A DNA stretch of 64,000 nucleotides, taken from the NCBI GenBank assembly GCA_036493475.1, contig DASXPS010000093.1:20910-84909 (forward strand), given 5' to 3'. The notes below the pieces were generated by a model. It had not been told where the DNA came from, did no database searches, and saw only the letters and a program-made list of their open reading frames with translations. The first letter of the stretch is position 1. The number at the start of each line of letters is the position of its first letter. Of the stretch, positions 25,390 to 33,737 are shown in pieces. A program made the position numbers and the translations under genes. Source of the stretch: Sporichthyaceae bacterium (lineage in GTDB: Bacteria; Actinomycetota; Actinomycetes; Sporichthyales; Sporichthyaceae).

Positions 25390-27015
25390 GTGCCCCGTTC
25401 GCACCGCACGCTCCGTATTCTGGCCGCTGCTGCGGCCACGACCACCCTACTCAGCGCATGTGCCGCGAACAGCGAGGTTCGCCAGGCCGTCGCTCAACAA
25501 CGCGCCGCCGCGGCCGCCGCACCCGCCGGTGGCGGGGCGCTCGCCGGCGCCTCGCTGGCCGCCGCCCAGCCGGGCGGCACCACCATCGACACCGGCGCGG
25601 CCGCTGCGGCCGCCGCTCCCGGCGCCCCGGCCGCATCCACCGGCGGGGCCGCTCCGGTCGCCGCGGGTGGCGCCGCCCCGGCGGCCGGCGCCAAGGCCGC
25701 GGGCAAGAAGGACGCGAAGACCACCACGGCCACCGCCGGTCAGCCCGCCGCGGCCGCGGCGGGCGGGTGCACCGCGGCCGCCCCCGCGGGCGGCAACGGC
25801 GGAGCCACGGACAAGGGCGTCACCGCGACCACCATCAAGGTCGGTGGCACGTTCTTCAACGGCGGCTACCTGGACAAGTACGGCAAGGTGTCGGAGAACG
25901 CTGCCCGTGCGTACTTCGACTACATCAATGACAACGGCGGCATCTGCGGCCGGAAGATCCAGTACGTCACCTGTGACACCGCGGGCTCCGCGGACGGCAC
26001 CACCGGCTGCCTGAACAAGCTGGCCAACCAGGACCAGGTCTTCATCATGGGCCCGTCCCTGGACTTCAACCTGGACATCGTTCAGCCCACGTTGGCCAAG
26101 GACAAGCTGCCCTGGGTTGGCTCCTCCGGCCTGTACGGCGAGGAATTCACCAGCCCGTGGATGTACCCGACGCAGTTGTCCGGCCCGGCGGTCGGTGCGT
26201 TGATCGCCCAGTACGCCGTGACCCAGCTGCACCTGAAGAAGATCGGCGTCTCGTTCCTCAATGACGTGGCGGGCCCCGGCTGCACCCAGCGGGTGCAGAA
26301 GGTCGCCGCCGCCAACGGGGCGCAGGTAGTGAAGACCACGTCCAACACCGAGATCGAGACCAGCCTGGACAGCCAGGTGGCCACGTTGAAGAACGCCGGC
26401 GTGGACTCCGTCCTGTTCTGCAACGACCCGGTGAACACGGTGAAGTTCATCCAGGCCGCCCAGCGAGTGGGCTGGAAGCCGACGTTCGTCGGTGGCTACG
26501 TGGCCGCGGACGACGTCCCGCAGGCCGCGGGCAGCAACGGCAAGGGCATGTACGGGTTCTCCTTCTGGGACTTCTACAAGAACAACACCCCGGGCGTGAA
26601 CAAGTACCGGCAGATCACCGAGTACTACTTCCCGCAGACCTTCCACCACTTCTACGAGCAGGCCTGCTACGTGGGCGCCGAGGCGATCGTCGAGGCCTTG
26701 CGCAAGGCCGGCCCACACCTGACCCGCGACGACTTCCTCAAGGCGATCCGGTCGATGACCAACTTCGACTCCACACTGGGGCTGAAGCTGGACTTCTCGA
26801 ACCTGGCCGATACCGCCCCGAGCGGGGTCATGCTCAAGGCCGACGACAACCTCGTCTGGCAGCAGGCGGTGGCACGGTTCGGCCTGAACAAGGGCTCCGC
26901 CGCGGCCTCCAGTGGCACCGTCCGCGACGCCCTGCCCGCCGCCGTGATGCCCGAGCGTCGTAACCAGGCGCGCCGCATCCTGGGTAGGCGCAGCGCGGGG
27001 CGTCGGGTTCGATGA
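25390..27015 (+). CDS. Liv-type ABC transporter substrate-binding lipoprotein
   Basis: This 541-residue lipoprotein has lipobox LLSAC with the lipidated Cys at residue 24, then an exceptionally long low-complexity linker of Ala/Pro/Gly/Thr (about residues 30-145, including IDTGA). A type-I periplasmic-binding fold follows: KVGGTFFNGGYLDKYG, ARAYFDYINDNGGICGRKI, QDQVFIMGPSLDFNL, VDSVLFCNDPVNTVKFIQAA. The Leu/Ile/Val-receptor-like domain binds solutes outside the membrane; the ligand is not predictable. The GTG start is used. The last ~25 residues are Arg-rich and atypical. It is the first gene of Liv operon 2. Confidence 0.92.
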   Translation: MPRSHRTLRILAAAAATTTLLSACAANSEVRQAVAQQRAAAAAAPAGGGALAGASLAAAQPGGTTIDTGAAAAAAAPGAPAASTGGAAPVAAGGAAPAAGAKAAGKKDAKTTTATAGQPAAAAAGGCTAAAPAGGNGGATDKGVTATTIKVGGTFFNGGYLDKYGKVSENAARAYFDYINDNGGICGRKIQYVTCDTAGSADGTTGCLNKLANQDQVFIMGPSLDFNLDIVQPTLAKDKLPWVGSSGLYGEEFTSPWMYPTQLSGPAVGALIAQYAVTQLHLKKIGVSFLNDVAGPGCTQRVQKVAAANGAQVVKTTSNTEIETSLDSQVATLKNAGVDSVLFCNDPVNTVKFIQAAQRVGWKPTFVGGYVAADDVPQAAGSNGKGMYGFSFWDFYKNNTPGVNKYRQITEYYFPQTFHHFYEQACYVGAEAIVEALRKAGPHLTRDDFLKAIRSMTNFDSTLGLKLDFSNLADTAPSGVMLKADDNLVWQQAVARFGLNKGSAAASSGTVRDALPAAVMPERRNQARRILGRRSAGRRVR

Positions 27016-27043
27016 GAGAGCGCAGCGAACTCATCAATAGGCA
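27012..27043 (+). repeat. Operon-internal repeat, copy 1
   Basis: This copy of a ~32-base element starts ATGAGAGAGCGCAGCGA and continues CTCATCAATAGGCA. Its second to fourth bases are the TGA stop of the binding-protein gene. Copies at 29082 and 30681 sit in the same position after two other genes of this operon. A TGAG/CTCA dyad can pair within it. Confidence 0.7.
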
Positions 27044-27091
27044 TAGGGCACGCCGGGGAGTTCGGCGCGCTGCCGGCCGTGAGGTACGCCG

Positions 27092-27970
27092 ATGAGCAAG
27101 TTCCTCGGATACGTCGTCACCGGGTTGGCCAACGGCACCATCTACGCGCTGGTCGCCCTCGGCGTGGTGATCACCTACCGGGTCTCCCGGGTGATCAACC
27201 TCGCCCAGGGCGCCACCGGGGTGCTCGCCGCGTTCCTGTTCCACTACACGCTGATGGGCAAGTTCGGCATGCCGGTGGCGGTGGCCACGGTGACCGCCAT
27301 CCTGTTCGGCGCGGTGCTGGGCGCCGGCGTGGAACGCTTCGCGGTGCGCCCGGTGCGCCACCGCGGAGCGTTGGCCACGCTGACCGTCACCACCGGAGTG
27401 CTGTTGATGTTCTCCGAACTCACCGTGCAGATCTGGGGGCCGAACAACCCGCCGATCGCCTCGGTGTTCTCCGACCACGTGGTGCACATCGGCAACACCG
27501 GTGTGACGGTGCATCAGCTGGCCACGGCGGCCGCGGTGGTGTTGCTGTCCGGCGGGCTGTACCTGCTGCTGGCCCGCACCTGGTTCGGCGCCGGGGTCAC
27601 CGCGATCGCCCAGGACCCGGGCGCGGCTCGCATCGTTGGACTGCCGGTGAACGGCATCATCACTGCCACCTGGGCCATCGGTGGCGCCAGCGCCGCGCTG
27701 GCCGGCCTGATGTACATCCACCTGAACTCTCTGGACCAGATCAGCCTGACCTTCGTGCTGATCTCCAGCCTGGTCGCCGCGGCGCTGGGCGGGTTCAACA
27801 GCCTGCCGCTGGCCGGGGCCGGCGGCCTGGCCGTCGGGCTGATCTTCAGCCTCAGCCAGGGTTACGCGTCCACCGCGGGGATCGGTGAGCTGTTGGTCTT
27901 CATCGCCCTGCTGGTGGTGCTGGTGGCTCGCTCCGGCAAGCCGCAGCTGGACGTGGTGGCGGAGTTCTGA
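27092..27970 (+). CDS. Liv-type ABC transporter permease (LivH type)
   Basis: This 292-residue inner-membrane permease has about eight hydrophobic segments. LivH hallmarks are GLANGTIYALVALGVVITYRVSRVINLAQG near the N-terminus, RTWFGAGVTAIAQDPGAARIVGLPV (the cytoplasmic ATPase-contact loop, about 165-190) and ALGGFNSLPLAGAGGLAVG. The ATG follows GAGG by 7 bases. The stop overlaps the LivM start (TGATG). Confidence 0.93.
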   Translation: MSKFLGYVVTGLANGTIYALVALGVVITYRVSRVINLAQGATGVLAAFLFHYTLMGKFGMPVAVATVTAILFGAVLGAGVERFAVRPVRHRGALATLTVTTGVLLMFSELTVQIWGPNNPPIASVFSDHVVHIGNTGVTVHQLATAAAVVLLSGGLYLLLARTWFGAGVTAIAQDPGAARIVGLPVNGIITATWAIGGASAALAGLMYIHLNSLDQISLTFVLISSLVAAALGGFNSLPLAGAGGLAVGLIFSLSQGYASTAGIGELLVFIALLVVLVARSGKPQLDVVAEF

Positions 27971-29085
27971 TGGCCCGCGCCCGCACCCAACGATCGAGCC
28001 TGCTCAGCCTGGACAGCATCGGCGTGCTGGTGCTGGCCGCGGCCGCGGTGCTCTGGCCGGTCTTCACCCCGAAGGTCGCGCACTTCTACGGCACGCTGTC
28101 CGCCACCTACGCGCTGGTCGGCCTGTCACTGGTGATCCTGGTCGGCTGGACCGGGCAGATCTCCCTCGGTCACGCCGCATTCCTCGGTTTCGGCTGCTAC
28201 ATCGGCGCGAAACTGCTCAACCACAACGTGCCGTTGGTTCTCGCCGTGCCGATCATCGCCGCGGCCGGCGCGGCCATCAGCCTGGTGCTGGGCGTGCCCT
28301 CGTTGCGCCTGCGCGGGGTGTATCTGACGATCACCACATTGGCCTTCGGTGTGGCCTGCCAGCGCTACTTCTTCACCCGGCCGCAGTTGCGCGGCAGCAC
28401 CGCCGTGGAAGTGCCGCGCAAGACCCTGCTCGGCTGGTCCACCGAATCCGACCGCGGTCTGTACTACGCCGTGCTGGTGGTGCTGGCGGTGGCGCTGCTG
28501 CTGGCCTGGAACGTCCGGCGCACCGACACCGGGCGGGTGCTGTTCGCCATCCGTGACTCCGAGCAGGCCGCGGCCGCCATGGGCATCCGCATCGCGCCGT
28601 ACAAGGTCGGTGTGTTCGCCGCGTCCGCCGCGTTGGCCACCGTGGCCGGGCTGTTCTACGGCATGTTGTTCCGCTCCACGCCGGGCGCGGACCAATTCGG
28701 TGTGCTGCAGTCGCTGTTCTACCTGGCCATGCCGGTGCTCGGCGGGGCCGAGGCCATTCTCGGTGCGGTGATCGGCGGATCGTTCCTGGCCACCGGGCAA
28801 CCGCTGGTGAACCTGTTCGACGTCCGGCTGTACCTGGTGTCCAGCGTTTCGCTGCTGCTCATGCTGCTCTCCGGACAGGACGGGGTTGTCGGCATGCTGC
28901 ACAACGCGCGCAAGACGCTGGCCGACGCCATCCGCGGCGAACCGATCCGTTACGGCTCGTTCGTGCCGGAAACCCACACCGAACGGCCCGACCGGTCGCC
29001 GGTGGTACACGTGCAGATCGAAGAGCCGCTGCCCGAGGGCACCGTGATTCGGGCGCGACTGGTGCGGGGCGGTGCACACGTATGA
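27970..29085 (+). CDS. Liv-type ABC transporter permease (LivM type)
   Basis: This is a 371-residue membrane protein with LivM features: GWTGQISLGHAAFLGFGCYIGAKL (about residues 58-81), LRLRGVYLTITTLAFGVACQRYFF and RDSEQAAAAMGIRIAPYKVGVFAASAALATVAGLFYG. A ~70-residue hydrophilic C-terminal extension (after NARKTLADAIRG) is unusual and contains Pro/Glu-rich sequence. It pairs with the LivH-type protein to form the channel. Confidence 0.93.
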   Translation: MARARTQRSSLLSLDSIGVLVLAAAAVLWPVFTPKVAHFYGTLSATYALVGLSLVILVGWTGQISLGHAAFLGFGCYIGAKLLNHNVPLVLAVPIIAAAGAAISLVLGVPSLRLRGVYLTITTLAFGVACQRYFFTRPQLRGSTAVEVPRKTLLGWSTESDRGLYYAVLVVLAVALLLAWNVRRTDTGRVLFAIRDSEQAAAAMGIRIAPYKVGVFAASAALATVAGLFYGMLFRSTPGADQFGVLQSLFYLAMPVLGGAEAILGAVIGGSFLATGQPLVNLFDVRLYLVSSVSLLLMLLSGQDGVVGMLHNARKTLADAIRGEPIRYGSFVPETHTERPDRSPVVHVQIEEPLPEGTVIRARLVRGGAHV

Positions 29086-29113
29086 GCGAGCGCAGCGAGC
29101 TCATCAATGGGCA
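29082..29113 (+). repeat. Operon-internal repeat, copy 2
   Basis: The element begins ATGAGCGAGCGCAGCGAGCT and continues CATCAATGGGCA. The stop codon of the LivM gene is bases 2-4 of the element, as in the other two copies. It lies in the 76-base gap before the LivG gene. Confidence 0.7.
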
Positions 29114-29161
29114 CAGTGCACGCCCACAACGGCGCCGCACCGATCGAAGCGAGGCACGCCG

Positions 29162-29926
29162 GTGAGTGGGCACTTGATCGGTACCGGGATGACCAAGCGC
29201 TACGCGGGCCTGGTGGCCAACGACGACATCGACGTCGAGGTGCAGCCGGGCGAGATCGTCGGCCTGATCGGGCCGAACGGCGCGGGCAAGACGACGCTGT
29301 TCAACTGTCTGACCGGGGCACAGAAACTGACCGCGGGCAAGATCGTGCTCAACGGCAAGGACATCACCACGCTACCCGCCAGCGAGCGCGCTCGGCTGGG
29401 TCTGGCCCGCACGTTCCAGCAGTCCCAGTTGTTCCGTCACCTCTCGGTGGAGGAGAACCTGCTGTTGGGCAAGCACCGCAGCTACGGCACCGGCGCCGTG
29501 CTCGGCGCGCTGGGCCTGGCCGGCCGGTCCGAGCGGGCGGCACGCAAGGTGGTGCACCAAACCGCCGAGCAGTGCGGGCTCAACGACGTGTTGCACGCCC
29601 CGGTGGGCGACCTGCCCTACGGCACCCAGCGCATGGTCGAGGTGGCGCGGGCGATCGTGATGAACCCCGAGGTGTTGCTCGTCGACGAACCCGCCGCGGG
29701 CATGGACAGCACCGAGTCGGAGTACTTCGGCAACCTGCTGCGCCGGATCAGCCGGGAGCGCGCGATGTCCGTGCTGATCATCGAGCACGACGTGACCATG
29801 GTGCTGGCCATCTGCGACCGGGTGTACGTGCTGAACTTCGGCAAGCTGTTGGCCCGGGGCCTGCCGGCGCAGATCCGCGCCAACGAAGAGGTCCGGGCGG
29901 CCTACCTGGGGAGCACGGTGGCCTGA
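29162..29926 (+). CDS. Liv-type ABC transporter ATP-binding protein (LivG type)
   Basis: This 254-residue ATPase has Walker A GPNGAGKTT (about residue 37), the Q-loop region ARTFQQSQLFRHLSVEENLLLG, signature region LPYGTQRMVEVARA, Walker B VLLVDEPAAGMD and C-terminal VRAAYLG. The GTG start at 29162 is chosen because upstream residues in frame come from the repeat element and intergenic DNA. It overlaps the LivF start. Confidence 0.93.
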   Translation: MSGHLIGTGMTKRYAGLVANDDIDVEVQPGEIVGLIGPNGAGKTTLFNCLTGAQKLTAGKIVLNGKDITTLPASERARLGLARTFQQSQLFRHLSVEENLLLGKHRSYGTGAVLGALGLAGRSERAARKVVHQTAEQCGLNDVLHAPVGDLPYGTQRMVEVARAIVMNPEVLLVDEPAAGMDSTESEYFGNLLRRISRERAMSVLIIEHDVTMVLAICDRVYVLNFGKLLARGLPAQIRANEEVRAAYLGSTVA

Positions 29927-30684
29927 TGGCAATGACCGAAGAGGCCAAGGCCTTCGCCGGTGTGGGCGCGGGTGAGAAGCCGCTGCTGGCCGCGCGGTCC
30001 CTCGACGTTGCCTACGGTTCCGTGCTGGCCGTGCGTGGTCTCTCGCTGCAGGTCGCCAAGGGCGAGATCGTCGCCCTGCTCGGCCCGAACGGCGCGGGCA
30101 AGACCTCCACGCTGCGCGGGGTGACCGGCCTGGTCCGGCCCCGCGCGGGCACGGTGAGCGTGAACGGGGTGCGCATCGACGGGCACGGCGCGGCCGCTGC
30201 GGTGCGGGCGGGCCTGGCGCACGTGCCGGAGGGCCGCCGGGTGTTCCCCGAGATGACCGTGCTGGACAACCTGCGGCTGGGTGCCTGGACGGACCGGCGC
30301 AAGGGCAAGGTCGTGGACGAGCGGGTGCGCACCGCGTTCGAGCTGTTCCCGCGGCTGGGCGAACGCCGCGGTCAGGCCGCGGGCTCCATGTCCGGCGGCG
30401 AGCAGCAGATGCTGGCCATTGCCCGGGCACTAATGTCTGACCCGCAACTATTGCTGATCGACGAGTTGTCGCTGGGCCTGTCCCCGCTGGTGGTTGACGA
30501 GATCTTGGCCCGCCTGGTGGAGCTGAACCGGGCCGGATTGTCCATATTGCTTATTGAACAGTTCGTGCACCGGGCGCTGGACGTGGCCGACCGCGTTTAT
30601 GTGCTGAAGAAGGGCCGGGTGGCCTACAGCGGTACGCCGGAAGCCGCAGTTCGGGTCGGCGCTGTCGAGGAGGCTTACCTATGA
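29926..30684 (+). CDS. Liv-type ABC transporter ATP-binding protein (LivF type)
   Basis: This 252-residue ATPase has Walker A GPNGAGKTS, signature SGGEQQMLAIARA, Walker B LLIDELSLGLSP and the LivF-type VLIEQ-like segment (LLIEQFVHRAL). The ATG at 29926 overlaps the LivG stop; a second ATG six bases on is possible. It completes the importer encoded by 25390-30684. Confidence 0.93.
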   Translation: MAMTEEAKAFAGVGAGEKPLLAARSLDVAYGSVLAVRGLSLQVAKGEIVALLGPNGAGKTSTLRGVTGLVRPRAGTVSVNGVRIDGHGAAAAVRAGLAHVPEGRRVFPEMTVLDNLRLGAWTDRRKGKVVDERVRTAFELFPRLGERRGQAAGSMSGGEQQMLAIARALMSDPQLLLIDELSLGLSPLVVDEILARLVELNRAGLSILLIEQFVHRALDVADRVYVLKKGRVAYSGTPEAAVRVGAVEEAYL

Positions 30685-30710
30685 GCGAGTTGCGAGCTCA
30701 TCAACGGGCA
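30681..30710 (+). repeat. Operon-internal repeat, copy 3 (shortened)
   Basis: This copy starts ATGAGCGAGTTGCGAGCTCA and continues TCAACGGGCA, two bases shorter than the others. Its TGA is the LivF stop. It lies directly before the start of the secreted-protein gene. Confidence 0.65.
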
Positions 30711-30715
30711 CAGCT

Positions 30716-32038
30716 ATGAGCAACACGCGACGTGCGCTACGCGTGCTGGCCGGTACTGGGGCGTTGGGCCTGACCGGGGTCCTGGTGCTGGGCTGGGGTC
30801 CGGCCGCCAAGGCCGACCCACCGAGCACGCTGGCCACGTTCGTCGCGACGAGCTACGCCACCCCGTACGGCGTCATCAGCCGGGTACCGGTGGAGAGCGC
30901 CGGTGGCTTCCTCTACTCGAAGTCCTCGGTGCAGTTGGGCAAGTCGCTGAGCATGGCCGCCGGGTTCACCCTGGGCGAACTCGGTGACACCTTCGTGGTC
31001 ACCTCGGCACCGCCGAACACCATCACCTCGATGCCCTCGGTGATCAACGCGCAGGACCCGCCCTCGACCACTGCCCCGAAGGAAGCCCACCTGACGGCCG
31101 GCCAGTACGGCGGGGCCGACAGCGGTGAGGTGCGCAATGCGGACCTGGCTGCCCGGGCCAACTCCGAGGATGCCCCGACGGCCACCGCGCAGGCGGCAGG
31201 CAATGCGGTGTCCTCCGCCCCGTTCAGCTCCGGGGCGTCCAGCTCGCGCAGCGACAGCGCGGTGGCCCCGGACGGCACGGTGAGCACCAAGGCCATCACC
31301 AGCGTGCAGAACGTGGTGATCGGCTCCGGGGCCACTGCGCTCACCATCGCCGCGGTGGACAGCGTGGCCTCGGTGAGCATCGCGCCCGGCGGCAAACCCA
31401 TCCCGACGCTGACCGTCCACACCTTCGGCGCGCAGTTGGCCGGCGTGCCGGTCACCATCGACAGCAAGGGCATCAGCATCGACAACCAGGTCGCGCTGCC
31501 GCCGGACGCGCTGACCGCCTTCAAGGCCGGCATGGATCAACTGGCCGCACAAGGGTTGACGTTCACCCCCTCCCCGATGCAGACGCAGAGCATCCCGGAG
31601 GGCGCGACAGTCTCCGGTGCCGTGTTCTCCTTCCGCTACCACTACCCGGACGCCTTCCCGCGGCCCAGCGACATCGGCACCGACGAGGAATGGCGCCTGG
31701 GCAGCGTGTACGCCTCGGCGACCGCCCGGCCGCGCACCGAACCGCCAGTGGCGGCTCCGGTGGCCGGCGCCCCCGCCGGGTCGGCCGCGGCTGCGCCGGA
31801 TGTGGCCGCGCCGGCGAGCGCCCCGCTCACGCCGGGCCTGCCGCCGGGCGCACCCGCCCCGGTGGGCACCGGGCAGCTGAACCCGGCCACCGCACCGGCG
31901 GAGGAACCGTTGTTCGCCCTGCCTGCCCGGGTCGCCTCGCCACTGCCGGGTGAGTTCCGGGACGGCTATCGATACGTTCTGTTGGCGGCCCTGGCCGGCA
32001 TCGGCACCATGATCATCGTCCTCAAGCGCGCGCTGTAG
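30716..32038 (+). CDS. Secreted, C-terminally membrane-anchored protein, paralogue of 4562-5803
   Basis: This 440-residue protein has a signal peptide with cleavage near residue 33 (PAAKA|DPP), a Ser/Thr/Ala-rich extracytoplasmic domain, a Pro/Ala-rich linker (about 340-405) and a C-terminal helix followed by Lys/Arg (LLAALAGIGTMIIVLKRAL). Homology with 4562-5803 is clearest around LAGVPVTIDSKGISIDNQ. No catalytic motif is seen. It lies directly after the transporter genes and before the two-helix protein, so the three parts are likely expressed together. A structural or solute-capture role outside the membrane is inference. Confidence 0.72.
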   Translation: MSNTRRALRVLAGTGALGLTGVLVLGWGPAAKADPPSTLATFVATSYATPYGVISRVPVESAGGFLYSKSSVQLGKSLSMAAGFTLGELGDTFVVTSAPPNTITSMPSVINAQDPPSTTAPKEAHLTAGQYGGADSGEVRNADLAARANSEDAPTATAQAAGNAVSSAPFSSGASSSRSDSAVAPDGTVSTKAITSVQNVVIGSGATALTIAAVDSVASVSIAPGGKPIPTLTVHTFGAQLAGVPVTIDSKGISIDNQVALPPDALTAFKAGMDQLAAQGLTFTPSPMQTQSIPEGATVSGAVFSFRYHYPDAFPRPSDIGTDEEWRLGSVYASATARPRTEPPVAAPVAGAPAGSAAAAPDVAAPASAPLTPGLPPGAPAPVGTGQLNPATAPAEEPLFALPARVASPLPGEFRDGYRYVLLAALAGIGTMIIVLKRAL

Positions 32039-32066
32039 TCGGCCAAGGACCTCAGAGGGAGACACC

Positions 32067-32435
32067 ATGAACAACAAGCTCGGTGACCTGGGGCTCAAGG
32101 CGCTCGCCGCGGCTCTGGTGGCCGCCGGCCTACTCTGCGTTCTGCTGGGCTACCTCGGGGTGCGCCGCAACGACGACATCGTGCTGCAACTGCCCTATCT
32201 CGCCTCCGGCGGTGTGGGCGGGCTGGCGCTGATCGCGCTGGGCGCGGTGGTGCTGATCGTCGAGCAGATGCGAGCGCAGAGCCGGCGCGCCGCCGCGGTC
32301 AGCGAGGCGCTGGAGGAGTGGAAGGAGGCGGCCATGGCCGAACTGCGTGCCTTCCTGGACAGCGCGACGCTGGAACTCGAGGTGCCGCCGCGTAATCACC
32401 GCGCCGCGAACGATCCGGCCGGCGCACGCAACTGA
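32067..32435 (+). CDS. Two-helix membrane protein, paralogue of 4176-4565
   Basis: This 122-residue protein has two hydrophobic segments (about residues 9-31 and 44-67), followed by a charged helix that may form a short coiled coil (MRAQSRRAAAVSEALEEWKEAAMAELRAFLDSA). The loop and second helix QLPYLASGGVGGLALIALGA match the paralogue in Liv operon 1. The ATG follows AGGGAG. It sits two bases before the regulator gene. The cytoplasmic tail could contact the regulator or the ATPases, but nothing proves this. Confidence 0.7.
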   Translation: MNNKLGDLGLKALAAALVAAGLLCVLLGYLGVRRNDDIVLQLPYLASGGVGGLALIALGAVVLIVEQMRAQSRRAAAVSEALEEWKEAAMAELRAFLDSATLELEVPPRNHRAANDPAGARN

Positions 32436-32437
32436 CC

Positions 32438-33700
32438 ATGCGGACCGCCGCGGTGTTGGTGTCCGCCGCGGCGCAACGGATGAGCGCGGAACGCGGCAAG
32501 CTGATCGACGGGATGGTCGACATGCTCGCCGGCGAGATCGCGCCGCTGCAGCATGACGACGACCACCTGCTCGCGATGCTGGCCGCGTCCACCCACGAGA
32601 GCGTCATGGGCGGCCTGCGGGTGCTGGAGAACAACCTCGACCCGCGCAGTTCCGAGGCGGGCGAGGCCGCCCTGCAGTACACCCGACGGCTGGCCCAGCG
32701 GGCGATCCCGTTGTCCGCGCTGCTGCGGGCGTTCCGTTTGGGGCACGCCTCGTTCGTGGAGATGCTGCTGGCCGAGATCGCGGCCGATCCCGACGTGAGC
32801 ACGGCCGATGCCGCGGCGGCGGGTGTGGTGGCCATGCGCCAGTCCACCGGGTATGTGGACACGGTTTCCGAGCAATTGGTGGTCGCCTACGAACGGGAGC
32901 GCGAGGCGTGGACCCAGCACCACTCCATGCTGCGCGCCGGGATGATCAAGTCGCTGCTGGATGGCGACGACGTGGACGTGCCCGCCACCGAGGCTTCCTT
33001 GGGTTATCGCCTGGGTCAGACCCACCTGGGGTTGCTGCTGTGGTTCGACCGGGAAATGGGTGCGCCCGGGGAGGGCTTGCTCACCTTGGAGAAGCTGGCC
33101 ACCCGGATTGCCGCGGCGTTGGACGGGTTGCATCTGTCGGTGCCGGCGGACGCGGACAGCGTGCAGGTCTGGATCGGGTTGCCCGGCGGGGATCCCGGCG
33201 AGACGGCCGCCCCGACCGTTGGCTCGATATTGGAGGCGGTACCCGAGCCGCGGCCGCGCGCCGCGCTGGGTCGACCGGCGACCGGTATCGCCGGCTTCCG
33301 CTCCAGCCATCGTCAGGCCCGCGCGGCCCGGCAGGTGGCGGTGGCCGCCGGACGCCGCTGCGGGCCGGTCACCGACTACGCCGAGGTGGGCGCGATCGCC
33401 CTGCTGTGCACGGATCTGGCCACCACCCGGACCTGGGTGCAGGACACCCTCGGTGGGTTGGCAGGAGATGACGAGGCCACCGAGCGGTTGCGCGAGACCG
33501 TGCGGGTGTTCCTGCATCTGGGTTCCAGCCACACCGCCGCGGCGGAGAAGCTGAACCTGCACAAGAATTCGGTGGTCTACCGGATCGGCCGGGCCGAGGC
33601 ACTGCGCGGCCGGCCACTGCGCTCCGACCGAGCCGACGTGGAACTGGCGCTGCGCGCCGCCCACCTGCTCGGACCGGTGGTGCTCGACCAACAGAGCTGA
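32438..33700 (+). CDS. PucR/CdaR-type transcriptional regulator
   Basis: This 420-residue protein has a helical sensor-like N-terminus (about 1-150), a middle GGDEF-like/CdaR region (about 165-290) and the PucR C-terminal helix-turn-helix: LHLGSSHTAAAEKLNLHKNSVVYRIGRAE, with HxNxxxYR-type residues. It probably binds DNA and senses a ligand. Placed two bases after the last gene of Liv operon 2, it is the likely regulator of that operon. Its stop codon lies in a CTGACG-TCT-CGTCAG palindrome. Confidence 0.88.
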   Translation: MRTAAVLVSAAAQRMSAERGKLIDGMVDMLAGEIAPLQHDDDHLLAMLAASTHESVMGGLRVLENNLDPRSSEAGEAALQYTRRLAQRAIPLSALLRAFRLGHASFVEMLLAEIAADPDVSTADAAAAGVVAMRQSTGYVDTVSEQLVVAYEREREAWTQHHSMLRAGMIKSLLDGDDVDVPATEASLGYRLGQTHLGLLLWFDREMGAPGEGLLTLEKLATRIAAALDGLHLSVPADADSVQVWIGLPGGDPGETAAPTVGSILEAVPEPRPRAALGRPATGIAGFRSSHRQARAARQVAVAAGRRCGPVTDYAEVGAIALLCTDLATTRTWVQDTLGGLAGDDEATERLRETVRVFLHLGSSHTAAAEKLNLHKNSVVYRIGRAEALRGRPLRSDRADVELALRAAHLLGPVVLDQQS

Positions 33701-33711
33701 CGTCTCGTCAG
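33697..33711. repeat. 15-bp palindrome CTGACG-TCT-CGTCAG at the regulator stop
   Basis: A perfect 6-bp inverted repeat includes the TGA stop of the PucR-type gene (33698-33700). It marks the end of the Liv operon 2 unit, 26 bases before the hydrolase start. Same form as at 9316, 16301 and 56501. Confidence 0.6.
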
Positions 33712-33737
33712 GTGTCGGGGTAATCGGGAGGAATGGC

